Source: Flammula alnicola
Taxonomy: Eukaryota > Basidiomycota > Agaricomycetes > Agaricales > Strophariaceae
NCBI GenBank assembly: GCA_015499995.1
Contig: JADNRV010000072.1
Span: forward strand, 186,001 to 250,000
DNA length: 64,000 nt
Direction: 5' to 3'
Shown here in pieces: positions 41,751 to 53,496 of this stretch. The notes beneath the pieces were generated by a model. That model saw only the letters and a program-made list of their open reading frames with translations, did not search any database and had not been told where the DNA came from. How positions within the stretch are numbered: position 1 is the stretch's first letter; each line of letters opens with the position of its first letter. A program made the position numbers and the translations under genes.

Positions 41751-42508
41751 TGGTATATTTGATTATTCTCTTTGGTGCGATTCTGAACGACGAGTATATG
41801 AAAAGTTGCGAGGGACCACAAGGGAAGAAAAGAGTTGGTTCAACTCGTTTTTGGGTCGCGTTGAGCAATATAAATGGTCACGTGGTCGAATTCAACCGTA
41901 TTTCCTTTTCGGTAAATGAGCTTAAATAGGTCCGTTTGCCGATCTGCCTCCGAAACTCCTTCAACAGCCTTCAACAAGCTCGTCATTTTTGTGAAAATCA
42001 CCTATCTACACCAGCATTGGTCCAGCCATGTTCAAAAGTTAAAACCCGTGCTTTAGCTCCTCACAACTTTAACACTGGACTATGGACGGGTTACGTGCCA
42101 TAATATGGAGAGAATTTCGTTGACTTGTGTAGATTGGATTTCTATGTTTGTCGAATGTAGGAAATTGAATTCATCATTTATGAAAACGCCGTCCAAGTCG
42201 TCCGCATTTCAGACTGTGGAAATAGTAAACCACGTCGAATGAAGTTGCCCACTTCATCTTTTCAGACGCGACCATCAAGATTCAACGTTCAACGGTCCCT
42301 TTGTTTGGAGAAACTAGAACTCCTGACCGGCTTGATCTGAAGAGCCCCGCTTGTAATCTGGGGTAGGCGGGCGGGAATAAGGTTACCGGAGCGACCGGAT
42401 TCTTATTTATACCCTGTACCGGAGTTCCACTGCTACGCGATTCCTCCCCTCACCAACTACATAAGTAACACCCATTCACCTTTCCTTACACCCCCATCTA
42501 CTCCAAAT
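41751..42508. promoter_or_regulatory. Divergent promoter region
   Basis: Shared upstream region of the SNF2 gene (left) and MaoC gene (right). A TTTATA word near 42410, about 95 bp before the MaoC ATG, may be its TATA element. No gene seen. Confidence 0.4.
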
Positions 42509-43912
42509 ATGTCTGGAGATCTCTCAAAAGTCGTTGGTTTCACTCTCCCTGACAAACCTGTGGGTCGTCTTCTAAACTCCTGAACGAACGACAAATGGTT
42601 GACTTTCGACGGCTTTCGTCGTGTTCTCTAGGTTGCGTGGAACAAGCGCGACCTGCTCACATATGCAGTCGGTGTTGGCGCTAAGAATGACGAGTTCCAA
42701 TTCATCTATGGTGCGTCTTCCATCCCAACCATGTTGGAAATGCTTATGCTAGACTCCCTACAGAACTCAGTGAGATCTTTCTTCCCATTTACCCTGGCAT
42801 CCTGTCATCGCGACAGGCAGTAGCGGAATCGAATTACTAATGAGGCTACTCTCTAATAGACCCCAACTTTGCCGCCATCCCGACATACCCTGTTGTCCTC
42901 CAACTCAAGGGCGCCGACAGCGATGTGAACCTGTTCAGCGAACGCATAAAGGGTCGCCCCATCCCCGGCCTGCCCCCTCTTAACCCCAACCGCGTCGTAT
43001 GTCCCATCACCTTGAACTCGGAGCTCATTCTCATCTTCATTTGAACAGGTGCACGCGACACAATCCATCGAAATCATTAAACCCCTTCCCCTCGTTAGTG
43101 GTGTAGGTTGGACATGGAAGACCCGATACACAGGTGTCGTCGAGAACAGTGTGTCTTACTTGTCTTTTGTTTTCTGCGAAGGTTTTCTAACACCCCGCAG
43201 AGAGCGGGCTCATCTTAACTGCTGAAAACACTTTGGTCGACCCCAAGGGAGTCCCTTATGCCAAGCTCTTCGTTAGTCCTCATGCTTTCTATCCTTGAGT
43301 GGGGTAACATAAGTCACGTACAATCCATCCATTTAGTCCTCGTCATTCAACCTCGGTGCAAAGGTCACTGGCGAGAAATACTCCAACGTCATCGCTGGCC
43401 CTCCCCAAGGCAAACCAATCCCTAAAGACCGCAAAGCCGACTGGGTCGTCGAAGAGCAAACCTCACCCGAGCAAGCCATTGCCTTCCGTCTGAGCGGTGA
43501 CTATAACCCTCTCCACATCGGTGCGTATCCCCCTCCAACTTCCTTCCGTCTCATCTCAATCCCTGTGCGCGGCTAACGGCTTTATAATTATATATCTGTA
43601 GATCCCAAAATTGGCCAGGGTGCTGGTTTCGGCGGCGTCATCCTCCACGGTCTGTCGACATTCGGCTTTGCCGCACGCGCCGTCCTCAAGACCGCCGGCG
43701 GCAACGACCCCAACTCGCTCAAGTTCTTCGGCGTTCGATTCACGTCGCCCGTCAAGCCCGGAGACAAGCTCGAGACTAGCATCTGGGAGGTTGGCAAGGG
43801 CCCCAATGGAACGACGGAGGTCGCCTTCCAGACGAAGAATCTCACTTCTGGCAAGGTGGTGCTCGGTGGAGGTATCGCATATGTGGTGAAGAAGGGCGGT
43901 GCTAAGTTGTAA
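42509..43912 (+). CDS. MaoC-type enoyl-CoA hydratase, peroxisomal (C-terminal AKL)
   Basis: 312 aa. Exons 42509-42559, 42632-42710, 42764-42769, 42860-42996, 43049-43148, 43201-43271, 43337-43520 and 43602-43912. Two hot-dog halves as in the hydratase-2 part of peroxisomal multifunctional enzyme: N-terminal LTYAVGVGAKNDEFQFIYEL, PTYPVVLQLKG; C-terminal FRLSGDYNPLHIDPKIGQGA GFGGVILHGLSTFG with the catalytic Asp and His of the YNPLHxD motif near residues 202-210. It hydrates trans-2-enoyl-CoA to the (3R)-hydroxy form in beta-oxidation (family knowledge). The last residues GGAKL give AKL, a PTS1-type peroxisomal import signal. It stands alone, without the dehydrogenase domains of Fox2. Exon 3 is a 6-nt microexon (EL); skipping it also keeps frame. 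Confidence 0.88.
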
Positions 43913-44297
43913 TCGAACCTCGCAAAACCATGTAGTATGTATTAACTTTTAAATTGGAAACTTGGAGGTGCTTTTACTTCACTTGCGATCTCGAGCTTCT
44001 GACTCCACAGGCGGACATTCTACCTTGAGGCGGAATAAAAAGTTCCTAACCTTTGTGACGTTCTATTTCGTATCTTTTCCTATCACGAAACTTTTGACAA
44101 ATAAATGGAAGGTCCGCCGCCGAAGCTGTGACTATATAGTATATATTCTGACAATATTTACGATCACCCGCCGCGTACAGTTTAAATCAGACTTGTGAGT
44201 ATATGAGAGACCTGGTATACGTAGCGTCTCCACTGCTCTATACCATATATATAGTAGCTAGCCGGACGGGAGAGGACTGTGGGCGTTGTGAGATAAT
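43913..44297. other. Convergent intergenic region
   Basis: 3' flanks of the MaoC and membrane-protein genes. No gene or repeat seen. Confidence 0.4.
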
Positions 44298-45791
44298 TCA
44301 CAGGTCGGAGTACCCAACCGGGCTGGAAAAATCAATGGAAAAATGCTTCTCCGATTTTTCGGAGGTTGCTCGACCTTCCAGCAAGGGATCTCCTTCCACT
44401 GCTCGAGGACCGTGCGAGCTTCCGGGAGGGGTCGAAGAGACGTCGGATTGGCTTGGATGAGTCGGGTCGGGATCGCCTCGGTCGATGCACCAGCGGTATG
44501 CTATGCTCGCTTGAACAAGGAGACCTTTCAGGAGGCCCTTTTCTTTTTCATCCAGAAGTACGTTGCTGGCGATGTCATCCTCCTGAGGGTCCTGCTTCTC
44601 GTTGATAGCGCCTACAACGCGATCTTTCCACTCGTTCCAAACCGGCGTATTATTCGGGATGAGCTCATCGAGAACCCTTCTAGGGTCGTTGGGTTTAAGG
44701 TAAAAGGCTGAGGCGGCCACAGCGGATGTCCATTTGGGGAAAGCATATTTGGAAAACTTCGGTTCCATGACCACCTTGTTCAGCAATTCGAATTGCAACT
44801 GTTCCCTATCCATTGACGCCAAATACGCGTTGTACGCCCACGAGATAATAAAGGTAGACAGAAACAGAATCTGTCCAATGAGTGGTGCTTGAGGAAGAAG
44901 GAAGAGCTGGGCAAGGAATTGGGTTGTAAGGGCGAGAGAAATGGCCCCGATCGTATGATACTTAGGTTCGTCTGGATAGTTAAGATGGAATTTCCCCCTG
45001 GTGATAGTGCTAATGATTGCTTCACTGCCTTTCAATAGGATGATCCCTTCACTTTCGGAACCGGAGAAAAGCCCATCGGCTGGGGGTGAGTCTGGCAAGG
45101 TTTGTCGGCGATCGATTCGGAGAGAACCCGATCCAAGGACAACGCAGGAAGCTCCATTGCAAAGCATTCCAACAACAATCGCCGAAAAGGTAAACCAATC
45201 CGATAAAAAGAACCTTGCCGCAAAGGCGGCAACGATGTTGAGAATGATAACGATTGTTGCCAATCGCCAATTGGACTGCTGGAAATAGGCGACAGGAATC
45301 TTGCAATTGGGATAGCTCTCCTCGTCCATTTTTTTGAAATCGTTTTCGGTGAAATCCCGGAATTCTACGATCGTGACAGAGACACGGGGAGCACTAGAGG
45401 ATGGTTCGATTCCGACCAGGTGATCCGGAGGAATCTCAACGTCCTTGCAATGACTTGCAATGAGATGTGCCAAGTGCCCTGTCGTTTTCAGAAGGGTCCC
45501 AGATTGGACTGCCATATACTTGGGGCCAGTTTTTCCATCCAATCCCAACAACGTTGCTGGATCGACGTTTTCTCCAGGAAAAACTCCATTCCAAAACGGG
45601 GATCGAGGAATTGTTCCATACTTCCTCGCAACAACGACACTGCCCGGGAAGTTGTACCAGCCAAGTCCTTGCCTCCATCGAAGGAGCTGCACGCTGGACA
45701 TGGCTGCAAATGATTCTTCTCCGCCCAAGAAACCTGCTATCCCAGATGCATCCAGCTTGAAGGATGAATTTGCAAGGGGTATTTTCATCAT
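44298..45791 (-). CDS. Predicted multi-pass membrane protein, function unknown
   Basis: 497-aa single-exon frame starting MMKIPLANSSFKLD. A soluble N-terminal domain of about 190 residues (GWYNFPGSVVVARKYGTIPR, KYMAVQSGTLLKTTGHLAHL, SVTIVEFRDFTENDF) precedes four hydrophobic segments: LATIVIILNIVAAFAARFFL, FSAIVVGMLCNGASCVVLGS, IGAISLALTTQFLAQLFLLP and IGQILFLSTFIISWAYNAYL. Between the second and third pair is a loop with EGIILLKGSEAIISTITRGK. The C-terminal 150 residues are soluble and polar with Ser/Pro-rich end. I recognise the type from agaricomycete genomes as a hypothetical membrane protein without a named domain. No introns are needed and no stops occur. Confidence 0.75.
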   Translation of the reverse strand: MMKIPLANSSFKLDASGIAGFLGGEESFAAMSSVQLLRWRQGLGWYNFPGSVVVARKYGTIPRSPFWNGVFPGENVDPATLLGLDGKTGPKYMAVQSGTLLKTTGHLAHLIASHCKDVEIPPDHLVGIEPSSSAPRVSVTIVEFRDFTENDFKKMDEESYPNCKIPVAYFQQSNWRLATIVIILNIVAAFAARFFLSDWFTFSAIVVGMLCNGASCVVLGSGSLRIDRRQTLPDSPPADGLFSGSESEGIILLKGSEAIISTITRGKFHLNYPDEPKYHTIGAISLALTTQFLAQLFLLPQAPLIGQILFLSTFIISWAYNAYLASMDREQLQFELLNKVVMEPKFSKYAFPKWTSAVAASAFYLKPNDPRRVLDELIPNNTPVWNEWKDRVVGAINEKQDPQEDDIASNVLLDEKEKGLLKGLLVQASIAYRWCIDRGDPDPTHPSQSDVSSTPPGSSHGPRAVEGDPLLEGRATSEKSEKHFSIDFSSPVGYSDL

Positions 45792-46509
45792 GAATCAAGG
45801 ATAGGTGTGCGAGTAGTATATGCTAGGGATGATAACTTGTCTAAGATTAGTGAAGGTGAAAATCAGGCGGGAAAGTGACTTACTTTCTAAGGGATCGAGC
45901 TGTGCTGGCTTCCGGTTCGAAGGCACGGCGAGGCTAATTCAACTGGGTTGGTCGTGAGGCTGAAGTGCTGTTTAGGTCAGGGTCTGCAAACGCCTACGAG
46001 ATGGTGGTCGGTATACGAAGGAGGAGCATTACACATACCCAGTCAGGAACAAAATATATCCCTTCGTAAGGTCAAGGTGGATGGACTGAAGCTTCGATGC
46101 GGACGCGAAGGTGTTCCCCGAGCTAGTGTCTGTAAGAGAGGACAGGAGGGTAAATAAAATCGACACCATACGAAGACGCCAAATTGAACATACGAAATGG
46201 CGACGACAAGATTGCCACAGAAGGTGGAAGATAGGCGAGCTTCTTGTCTTAGGTAAAACAAGATGGTTGCTTTCTATGCAATAACATAAGTATCCAGTAC
46301 GGCATATCAGCCTTGCTCTAGCCACGCTCAAACGCTTAGGCACACTCGCGTTAAGGTTCAACCAAGTCTGACATGAAAAATTGTCAGAAACATCGGAAGT
46401 GAAGCAGGTTCGTTCAAAGATAGCACTAGACAGCAGCAGGGCGCAGCAGCCTCAATATATGACCGACGATCTGGCCAACGTTCAAGCGTCAGGCATTAAT
46501 TAATTGTAT

Positions 46510-47230
46510 AAATTCTTCGGAGGACTCACCCTATCGATGGCGTAAATGCCAGTGTGACTCTTGTCGATTGCACTTCTGTCCATTGGTGGAAGTTGGAGGA
46601 CCGATTCAGGAGCGATTCGGCCTCTGTTCAAGAGCGATTTCCGTCATTTCGGGCAAAGCGCGAGAAATCTCTGAGTCGTGGCTGAGCGCTAAACTTGAAT
46701 CGTATGCATTGCGTCTGCCAGAAGCAGAATGCGCAGTCCATGTCAAGATTATGTCAAGAGGAGCAGTTCAATTGCTGTCCCAGGTTAACGGCCAGAAGCT
46801 GCCACGAAGCCTTATCAATGTCATCTTGTGATCAAATTATTAATGAATACGTACCGAGCGCCTAGCAAATCAAGTTCTTTGTCTACACACCAGCGCTTGT
46901 GTTTGACATAGCTGCAATGTCATTGGTGTGTTATACTAAGCAGTGCACGTTGCGGGTCTGGTAAATGACAAACTGTTAATGATGTGCGAATTCTTCACCT
47001 TATCGATGGGTTACATGTCAATGAGACTCTTGTCAGCTAACATGTCCCATGTCAAGAACTGTTGCAAGTGGTGCTTACATTAAATAACCGCCCAATAGGA
47101 ACTGCCACGAGGCCTCACGAAGCCTTAAGAGAGATAATGCTCATGTCAATGTCTTGTGGTTTCAAATTGTTAATGAATGCATACCGGGATGATACCGTGC
47201 GACGAGCAAATCAAGTTCTTCATCTACTCG
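46510..47230. repeat. Diverged direct duplication
   Basis: Copies at about 46510-46890 and 46980-47230. Matching blocks include ATCGATGG...GACTCTTGTC, CTGCCACGA, GAAGCCTTA, TTAATGAAT and GCAAATCAAGTTCTT, in the same order and orientation. I cannot assign a function to either copy. Confidence 0.5.
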
Positions 47231-47574
47231 GTATACACCGTCGCCGGGGTGTGATTGACGAAAGTGGTGATATAGCTTGAATACGGCACGTTCTGGCATG
47301 CGTTGTGGTAGCGCCCGTAGCGGTTGTACTTTGTGTTGGACTCGGTTCAGTGCGGCTTACTTAGTACCGGCATACTCCGAACACCGATTGCGCGGCATCC
47401 ATGGCACGCTGCAACAGACATGCAGTTCGGCTATAGTTATGAGCATCCTTTCACCGAAACCTATGAATCTCTCGTGGAAGAGTATTTGAAGGCATTTTCA
47501 AACCCAATACAAATGCTTTACTCGACATATGCGATGCCCATCCACGGGGCCACCATGACATCTGTGTGCGGAGG

Positions 47575-47695
47575 CCGCGTGAACTTGCGTGCATAGTCCT
47601 ACCATCTGCGTGCATAAGTCAAACATCTGCCTGCACTTGCGTGCGTTTGGGTGGCACGCAGTACGATCTGCGTGCGGCTGCGTGCATTTGTGTAC
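47575..47695. repeat. TGCGTGC short repeat tract
   Basis: TGCGTGC or close variants occur about eight times in 120 bp at irregular spacing. Non-coding. Confidence 0.5.
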
Positions 47696-47779
47696 AGACA
47701 GTATCTTAGCCAGTGCCCCAATCCACGTCTAGCGGTTAGCGATCCCGCCACCAGGTTGATTCGTTCTGTTCGTGAATTG

Positions 47780-48500
47780 TGTATTAACATTACAGATCGT
47801 CATCGCTACCCCACTCTGTTGGGTTTCCTACTTGCTGCAACATTCTTGTGAGTTCGGATCTTCCTTTAGGTTCAGAAACCCACTTACAAATGAAACTCGC
47901 CTTTCGGTACTCTCTCGACGCTCGTTCTTACTACATTGACGCTCGTCGGCGTTCTGCTGTGATCATTGTTCTTGGTGAACTGTTTTCTTGTATGTGAACC
48001 TACATATTTTATGGTGGTAACATAATATGACAGCGGTCATCACACTTGTGACATCCATATTCAGCGGTCCGCTGGCCCAGATTGTGAAAGCAGCATTCGC
48101 CCTCGTTGCGAATGCCGCCTTACAAAGTGCCGGTGTATGTCCTGCAATGATATTTTATATTGAGTCTTTGGTTATAGTTCAAGTACACGAGCCTTGGCGT
48201 ATTAATCCTTGTAGGAGCATTATAGCTTGGCACTATCGCACTGGGCATTCCACGCATCGTAAGACTAACTTCGGAGAGTCCTCGCCAAGGATACTGATTT
48301 CATCGCCAATGTAATAGCTTCAACACCTCTCGCGCAAACTGTTTCGCACCAGAAAGCCTGCGAGCTCACGATACACCGCCAGGAAAGTTGGAAGGGGTGT
48401 GGGAGCAGTAGCGAAGCTCAGCAAGGGTGTCGGTAAGGCCAGCGTAAAGGTTGGCAGAGGAACGACAACACTCGCGTTGGAAGGAGAAGAGATCGAGTAG
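47780..48500 (+). pseudogene. Decayed paralogue of the 52-kb membrane-protein gene
   Basis: Exon-like pieces align in order with the gene at 52045-53257: PTLLGFLLAATFL before a GTGAGT donor at the same place; LSTLVLTTLTLVGVLL (needs a frame change in a CT-repeat and then meets a TGA); AVITLVTSIFSGPLAQIVKA AFALVANAALQSAG after an acceptor at 48034; LGTIALGIPRI; then a basic tail LQHLSRKLFRTRKPASSRYT...LALEGEEIE ending at TAG (about 48500). The last three pieces splice in frame from an ATG at 48027, giving a possible 107-aa product, so part may still be expressed. Overall it looks like a degenerate copy. Confidence 0.45.
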
Positions 48501-48794
48501 TCGCACCGCAGAACGAGAGGATGGAGCAAGAGTCGGACAGCTGATTTCTCAACTTGGTGGCTGGATGGATCAGGACGGGGCAGGATGCCTCTTCAACGCT
48601 ATGAGCATGTATGATATCTGTACGATAAAATCGAAGAAAAGAAAGTTGACGTAACCCATGCCTTACTATTTCTGTTCTTTAGCTATCTGCTCATACAAAC
48701 AAAGATGCAAAATAATAACTTGTGCATTTTGACACTCCCGAAAGAATTACATGGTGCGTAAAGACATCCCGTGTTCCGCCTTTCTCGTAGCCGA

Positions 48795-50108
48795 TTATTG
48801 GCACTGTGTAGTGGGTCATCCATTGCATTAGCGGACCAAGAAAGATAGACGGATAGCTTCAAGCATACCTGGTAGTAGTATGGGGGAGAAACAGAGACAC
48901 ACTTGAATCCGCTGGCGCAGACAGTCGGGCCACTGTCGAAAACATGAGATGAGTAAACGAAGCCAACCCACCATGCCAGAATGACGCTTCTTACGTGTAT
49001 CCTGTGCCAGCGCATTGACCCCACTGAGTCTGAGTAGGGCCAGCAACCGGAGTAGTGGGAGATACCGGGGGCACACTGGTGGTGGTAGGAGGCGTCGTGG
49101 TTGGTGTGCTAGTAGTAACAGGTGAGCCGGAGCCCGAAGGACCGGCAGGAGCGCTTCCCGCGTTGGGGCCAGCGATGGAGGTGGTGATAGGAGCTTGCTC
49201 GACGAAGATACCCGACCAGAACCAGTCCTCAGGAGCCGCGTTTGTGCCGCCGTTGGGGAGACGGAGGACACCGATGTGCCAGTCGGCAGAATTGGTGGAG
49301 GGGCTAGCAGACGTGGGCGCGACAATCTGGGTGAGGGGGCTAGAGCCGGTGGAGAACCAGAGAGCGACGGTGCTGCCGGAGAAGTCGATGTCGTAGGCAA
49401 AGTTGTACCAGGTGTTGGGGGTGAGAGTGGTGGTCCATTGAGAGACACCGCCGATATCCCAGCGCAAGAGGGGGTCGGTGGTTCCTGCTTCACCAGAGAT
49501 CAAACCGAATTTAAGTTCAGTGAAGTGGCTCTCAAAGCTTTACAGAGATCCGCGTGTCAGATATGCTGATGGAGAACGGATAATTCCTACTCACAAGGCG
49601 ATCTGATGCTCAAAACCGGGGTTGGGCGCATTCGTCGCAGAGGTCATGAGCGAAAAGTGGTAGTAAAGGTGACCGGTTCCCAAGTTGGCAGACGTTTGAG
49701 GAATTACTTCTGTGCGTTCCATAGTTTGGCCATTCCAAAAGGCGGTTCCGTCCTAAGGGGCGACATTAAGTTAATGATCGACGGAACTGCCGGAACGCAA
49801 CGCACAATGGTTGTTTTGAGACCCTGAGCATCAGTAGTATCCGCAGGGTTCTTGAAGCTAGCGGATACACCGAGGTAATTGGCAGTTGGGCTGCTGCCGT
49901 GGATGTACCATTGCCAAGGTTGAATCTGGTTAGACCACGACCCTACATACAAGAAGTATCAGAACAGAAACAGACGACGGGGAAGGATCTACAGACATTG
50001 GTCGAAGGTTGCTGCTGTGAATGAAGAGTTGAAGAATCCATTCCACAAAATCGTTCCAGCCCTGGCATGGGCGACGGACAGAGCCAACAAGGAGAACACA
50101 GACTTCAT
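48795..50108 (-). CDS. Secreted GH131 beta-glucanase with CBM1 module
   Basis: 340 aa. Exons 50108-49997, 49942-49806, 49752-49595, 49537-48995, 48932-48869 and a 9-nt last exon 48803-48795. Signal peptide MKSVFSLLALSVAHARA; the GH131 domain follows: TILWNGFFNSSFT, WSWSNQIQPWQWYIHGSS, FWNGQTMERTEVIPQTSANL, HLYYHFSLMTSATNAPNPGF, EHQIAFFESHFTELKFGLIS, PLLRWDIGG, DWHIGVLRLP. A Ser/Thr/Pro linker (TTTPPTTTSVPPVSPTT) leads to a CBM1 cellulose-binding module, QTQWGQCAGTGYTGPTVCAS GFKC with the Cys pattern and a Tyr triplet, ending CQ rather than the usual CL. GH131 enzymes act on beta-1,3/1,6- and beta-1,4-glucans (family knowledge). Extracellular plant-cell-wall or glucan degradation is the likely role. 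Confidence 0.92.
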
Positions 50109-52044
50109 CGTGCAATACGATACAGACGTTCGAGAAGTCGTGGTACGACCGAAGCTGCGATGATGTGGCGTTTTTATGTGGCATGGGGCCCTGTTGTTTT
50201 GATTTACTTCGGAGAAGGCAACATTAGCGAACTGTGATACAGACCTGCGACAATGTTCCGAGGTGATTGAGGAGAGTCACGGGGAAAATACTCGGGATGG
50301 CATAAACGTCCTGCATGACCTAGTAGTCTTTCGCCGAGAAAAGGTCGGATGCAAGTCGGAAGCTTTCTTGACAATGGATTAGGAGGACGTAGGAAAGCTT
50401 GAGCACGTCAAAGAAGCAAATAGATGCCAGTGACAGTAGAGAATGACGATTCGGATTAGGATGTCCTGCACTCGGAGGAACAAGCAATAACGGAACTATT
50501 CAGGATGGCGTAATCGCAATAAATCTGTCGTCAGTGACGACCATGTGAGCAGTTCCGAAAGGCCAAAGCAGCCCCCGCTGGCCATACCGAGGTATAAATC
50601 GGCACCTTCTCGACAACCTCTAATATTTCCCCGCAAAATGCAAAAGTTTAGCCTCTTCTCGTCTACGCGACATGCATCAGATGGGTGCTAGAAGGATCCC
50701 TCCCGAAAATCAACCAGAGAATTGATGCGTCCTAAGGCGTGGAAAGAATGAATGCTGTCGCGATACTCGTGTGTGCGGTAGCTCCACGGATGCTTTGCCC
50801 AATGGAAAAAATTGCGGGGATGCAAACGTCAGGCGACGTTTGAGCTAAATTCCTCCCAAGCCATCACATACTCCCAGTGTCAAGGACGATGCAAGAAGCT
50901 CAGTTGATACTGAGAGTGGATTTCAGTACATGAGTTTGAGCTAGCTTCAAAGTTGAGAGGATGTGTAAAAAAAACTTATACATACCAGCTCGGATTACTG
51001 CAACTGCGGACCGCGGTACACGACGGAGGAATCTTTCGTAGATGTCGGCATCAGATTGGCAATCTTCAAAAATAGAGTACCGACTTTGAATCGGCGTAGC
51101 GTGGGTCTCTTTCCTTTGAATTACATAGAGGCACAGAGAGAGAAGTTGTTACTATTACTAATACTAATAACTTATATATATAGTAATTAGAAACCTGGGA
51201 AGTTCGGAATGTCACGTGTTTGTGCCACGCGATGATGCATTTCATTTGCAAGCGTCAGTTGATCATAAACTCAGTTCCTTTTTTTTTCGACTATAGCTCT
51301 TTCAGCTGATACCCGTCCACTTTTCGAGAGTTGAATCTCTTTACGTTGTGTGTAATCCATCCACACTGCAACATGCTAGAGAAGGATAACGTCGGACTTT
51401 CTGACGCCTTTCAGATCGAAGGCGCGGAAAAGATTTTCAAAAGGAGACGGTTACTTTATTATAGCAGCGTGGATATGGTGCATTGACACTAGTTATTCCC
51501 TCTGAAATCGATCCGAGGAGGAGCCGTTTGCAACACGGCTAGTCTGAAGACTCTGAACATGGTGACCTGATGTACATAGGAGTCCTACTTCATGTAACAA
51601 ATACCGACCGGGCTGATTGTATCATTGCACAGTTATCGGATTTTGGACAGCCTCTGATGGTTCAAGGAGCGTGCCCTTATAGCCGCCCAGACTTTGCAAT
51701 ATTCCACATTGGGACTACAATCCCGAATGTGGCGCCTCTCGCCGATGTCGCTCATGTCACCCAGACCTGAGGCCTGACTGGTACAGGCAAGTAGGCATTC
51801 TTCCTATTGTTCCTGGTCAAATGCACGAGCAATACACTCATGGCTCTAAGTATATGAAGGGATCTACATTGAATAAGTACTCAGGGTCACTGCCGTTCGA
51901 CTAACGTGGAGGTACTGCGGCTCGTGATGGTCTTTGCCAAGGTATCAACCAACTGCGCACAGAATCGACGTGTTCGACAAAGATTGATCACTATATATAC
52001 GGCCACTGATACTTCCTCTGAGGATACCCTGAATCCACCATATA
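50109..52044. other. Divergent intergenic region (1.9 kb), no gene seen
   Basis: Upstream of both the GH131 gene and the 52-kb membrane-protein gene. GCGGGG (50814) and CCCCGC (50576) match the CreA/Mig1-type carbon-repression consensus, plausible for a GH131 gene but such hexamers occur by chance. A TATATATA near 51993 lies about 50 bp before the ATG at 52045. I find no supportable ORF. Confidence 0.4.
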
Positions 52045-53257
52045 ATGGCTACCACTACTCCTGCTCCCGCTCCTCAAGCCGACGTCCCTTCGGCGCCCGC
52101 AAGCCATCCTTCAAACCAAGATGCCATTAAACAAATACAAGATGCGATAGCAAAGGCTAAACGCTTCTGTGCCGTGTATGTATCTGGTGTCAATGCTTCA
52201 CGGGCGCTCTAGTTCATTGAATTCGACTTTGCAACAGAGCTATAGAAGACATCGTCAAACCTTCCATCAACACATTTCTTGAAACATGCGATACCAATCC
52301 ACGGGTCGCTGTAAGTCTTTCAATCAGCATCGCAATCGTTTTCAGTTATCCTAAGGTTTTCCAACAGGCTATTGTAGCCACACCTGCCTTACTTGCATTT
52401 TTGCTTGTGCTCGCTTTCTTGTGGGTCGTCTCTAACCTATTCCGTCAGAGAAAATATGACTCACGAACTCCTTAGAGTCTTATCGACCTTGGTCCTCGTT
52501 CTTTGGTCTGTTCTCACAATTTCCATTGGCGTGGTCTTCGTCATCCTCGGTGGAATATTATCTTGTACGTGGGCTACGATCGATTTTTGAGCAATCAGAC
52601 ACTCACCATTTCTTAGTGTTTTTCAAACTTTTAATTGTGCTCCTGGCTACTATCCCATTGGCTGGAATTGCAACAGCGCTACTCGTGGGCGCTAATGCCG
52701 CATCTCAATTCATTGTGAGGCTACGACTCTGGAAATAAATCATCTGTTTGACTTACTATTTCGGTCCGCAGATCAATAAATTACCTCGCGGGGGAGTGGT
52801 TTCTCCCGGGAGTCTACCAAGGGCTGTTAGGGAAACAGACTGGAGGGTAGTCGCTGACGCAGTTGCTTCGCTTGGGAGACACACGGCTCAGGGGATGCGA
52901 GAAGCCACGCCGATTTTGCTGACCGTCCGCGATGCGTTGGTCACCATAGGCGTTGCTTTGCATTCAGCACTGCATACCGCCATATTCGCTCTCAATAGAA
53001 ACGAAGCAGAAACTACCAGTCAACCCGCCCCTCGAGACGGAGAGTTGAGGCCTGCCGAAGAAGTCCGAATACCTACGGAATTCGAAACGACCGCGGCACA
53101 CCACGGTAATAAGGCAGAGGATGAACAGGCAGTCGTAGTTGAACAGATCGAGGTTCTGACCGGTCGAGCTGAGACTTCAGCAGAGGGCTTGAAACGGAGG
53201 GCACCATTTCCGAACGTCGGCGACGATGAAGCAGAAGACAAAAAATTGGCAGCATGA
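52045..53257 (+). CDS. Membrane protein with hydrophobic hairpins, function unknown
   Basis: 309 aa. Exons 52045-52175, 52238-52310, 52368-52420, 52476-52564, 52617-52714 and 52772-53257, all in frame. N-terminus Pro/Ala-rich (TTTPAPAPQADVPSAPASHP), an amphipathic stretch AIKQIQDAIAKAKRFCAVAI, then long hydrophobic runs: AIVATPALLAFLLVLAFLVL, LVLVLWSVLTISIGVVFVIL and FFKLLIVLLATIPLAGIATA. The C-terminal 160 residues are soluble, partly helical (DAVASLGRHTAQGMREATPI) and then acidic with a KRR cluster. Closely packed hydrophobic hairpins resemble promethin/LDO or reticulon-type proteins of the ER and lipid droplets, but this is topology only. A decayed paralogue lies at 47780-48500. Confidence 0.68.
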
Positions 53258-53496
53258 GGTAGATTGACTCGTAATTACCTTCTTTCTTAGCGATTACACA
53301 ATCGAACTTCGGTCGGTTTATGACTGTTGTAAACTTCTTTACTTTCTTATGCTGAATTATAGTGTTTTGTGGTTTGCTTGTAATGCACGGTGGAGGTTAA
53401 GCTTCAAATTTTGACCGCGGTGTGATTCGAAGTACGTGCGTTACCTTTTAGGTCATCTAATTATGACAATGGAATATATTAAGCGAATCTAGTATA

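Larger units (their letters stand above)
45792..47760. other. Gene-poor stretch with diverged duplications
   Basis: No supportable gene. Two diverged direct copies of about 250-380 bp lie at roughly 46510-46890 and 46980-47230 (separate entry), and a TGCGTGC-rich tract at 47575-47695. Confidence 0.45.

Noticed and set aside
32930..43912. PEX39-like and MaoC genes as a peroxisomal gene cluster
   Set aside because: They are 9 kb apart with two unrelated genes between and no shared promoter; ordinary neighbourhood is sufficient.
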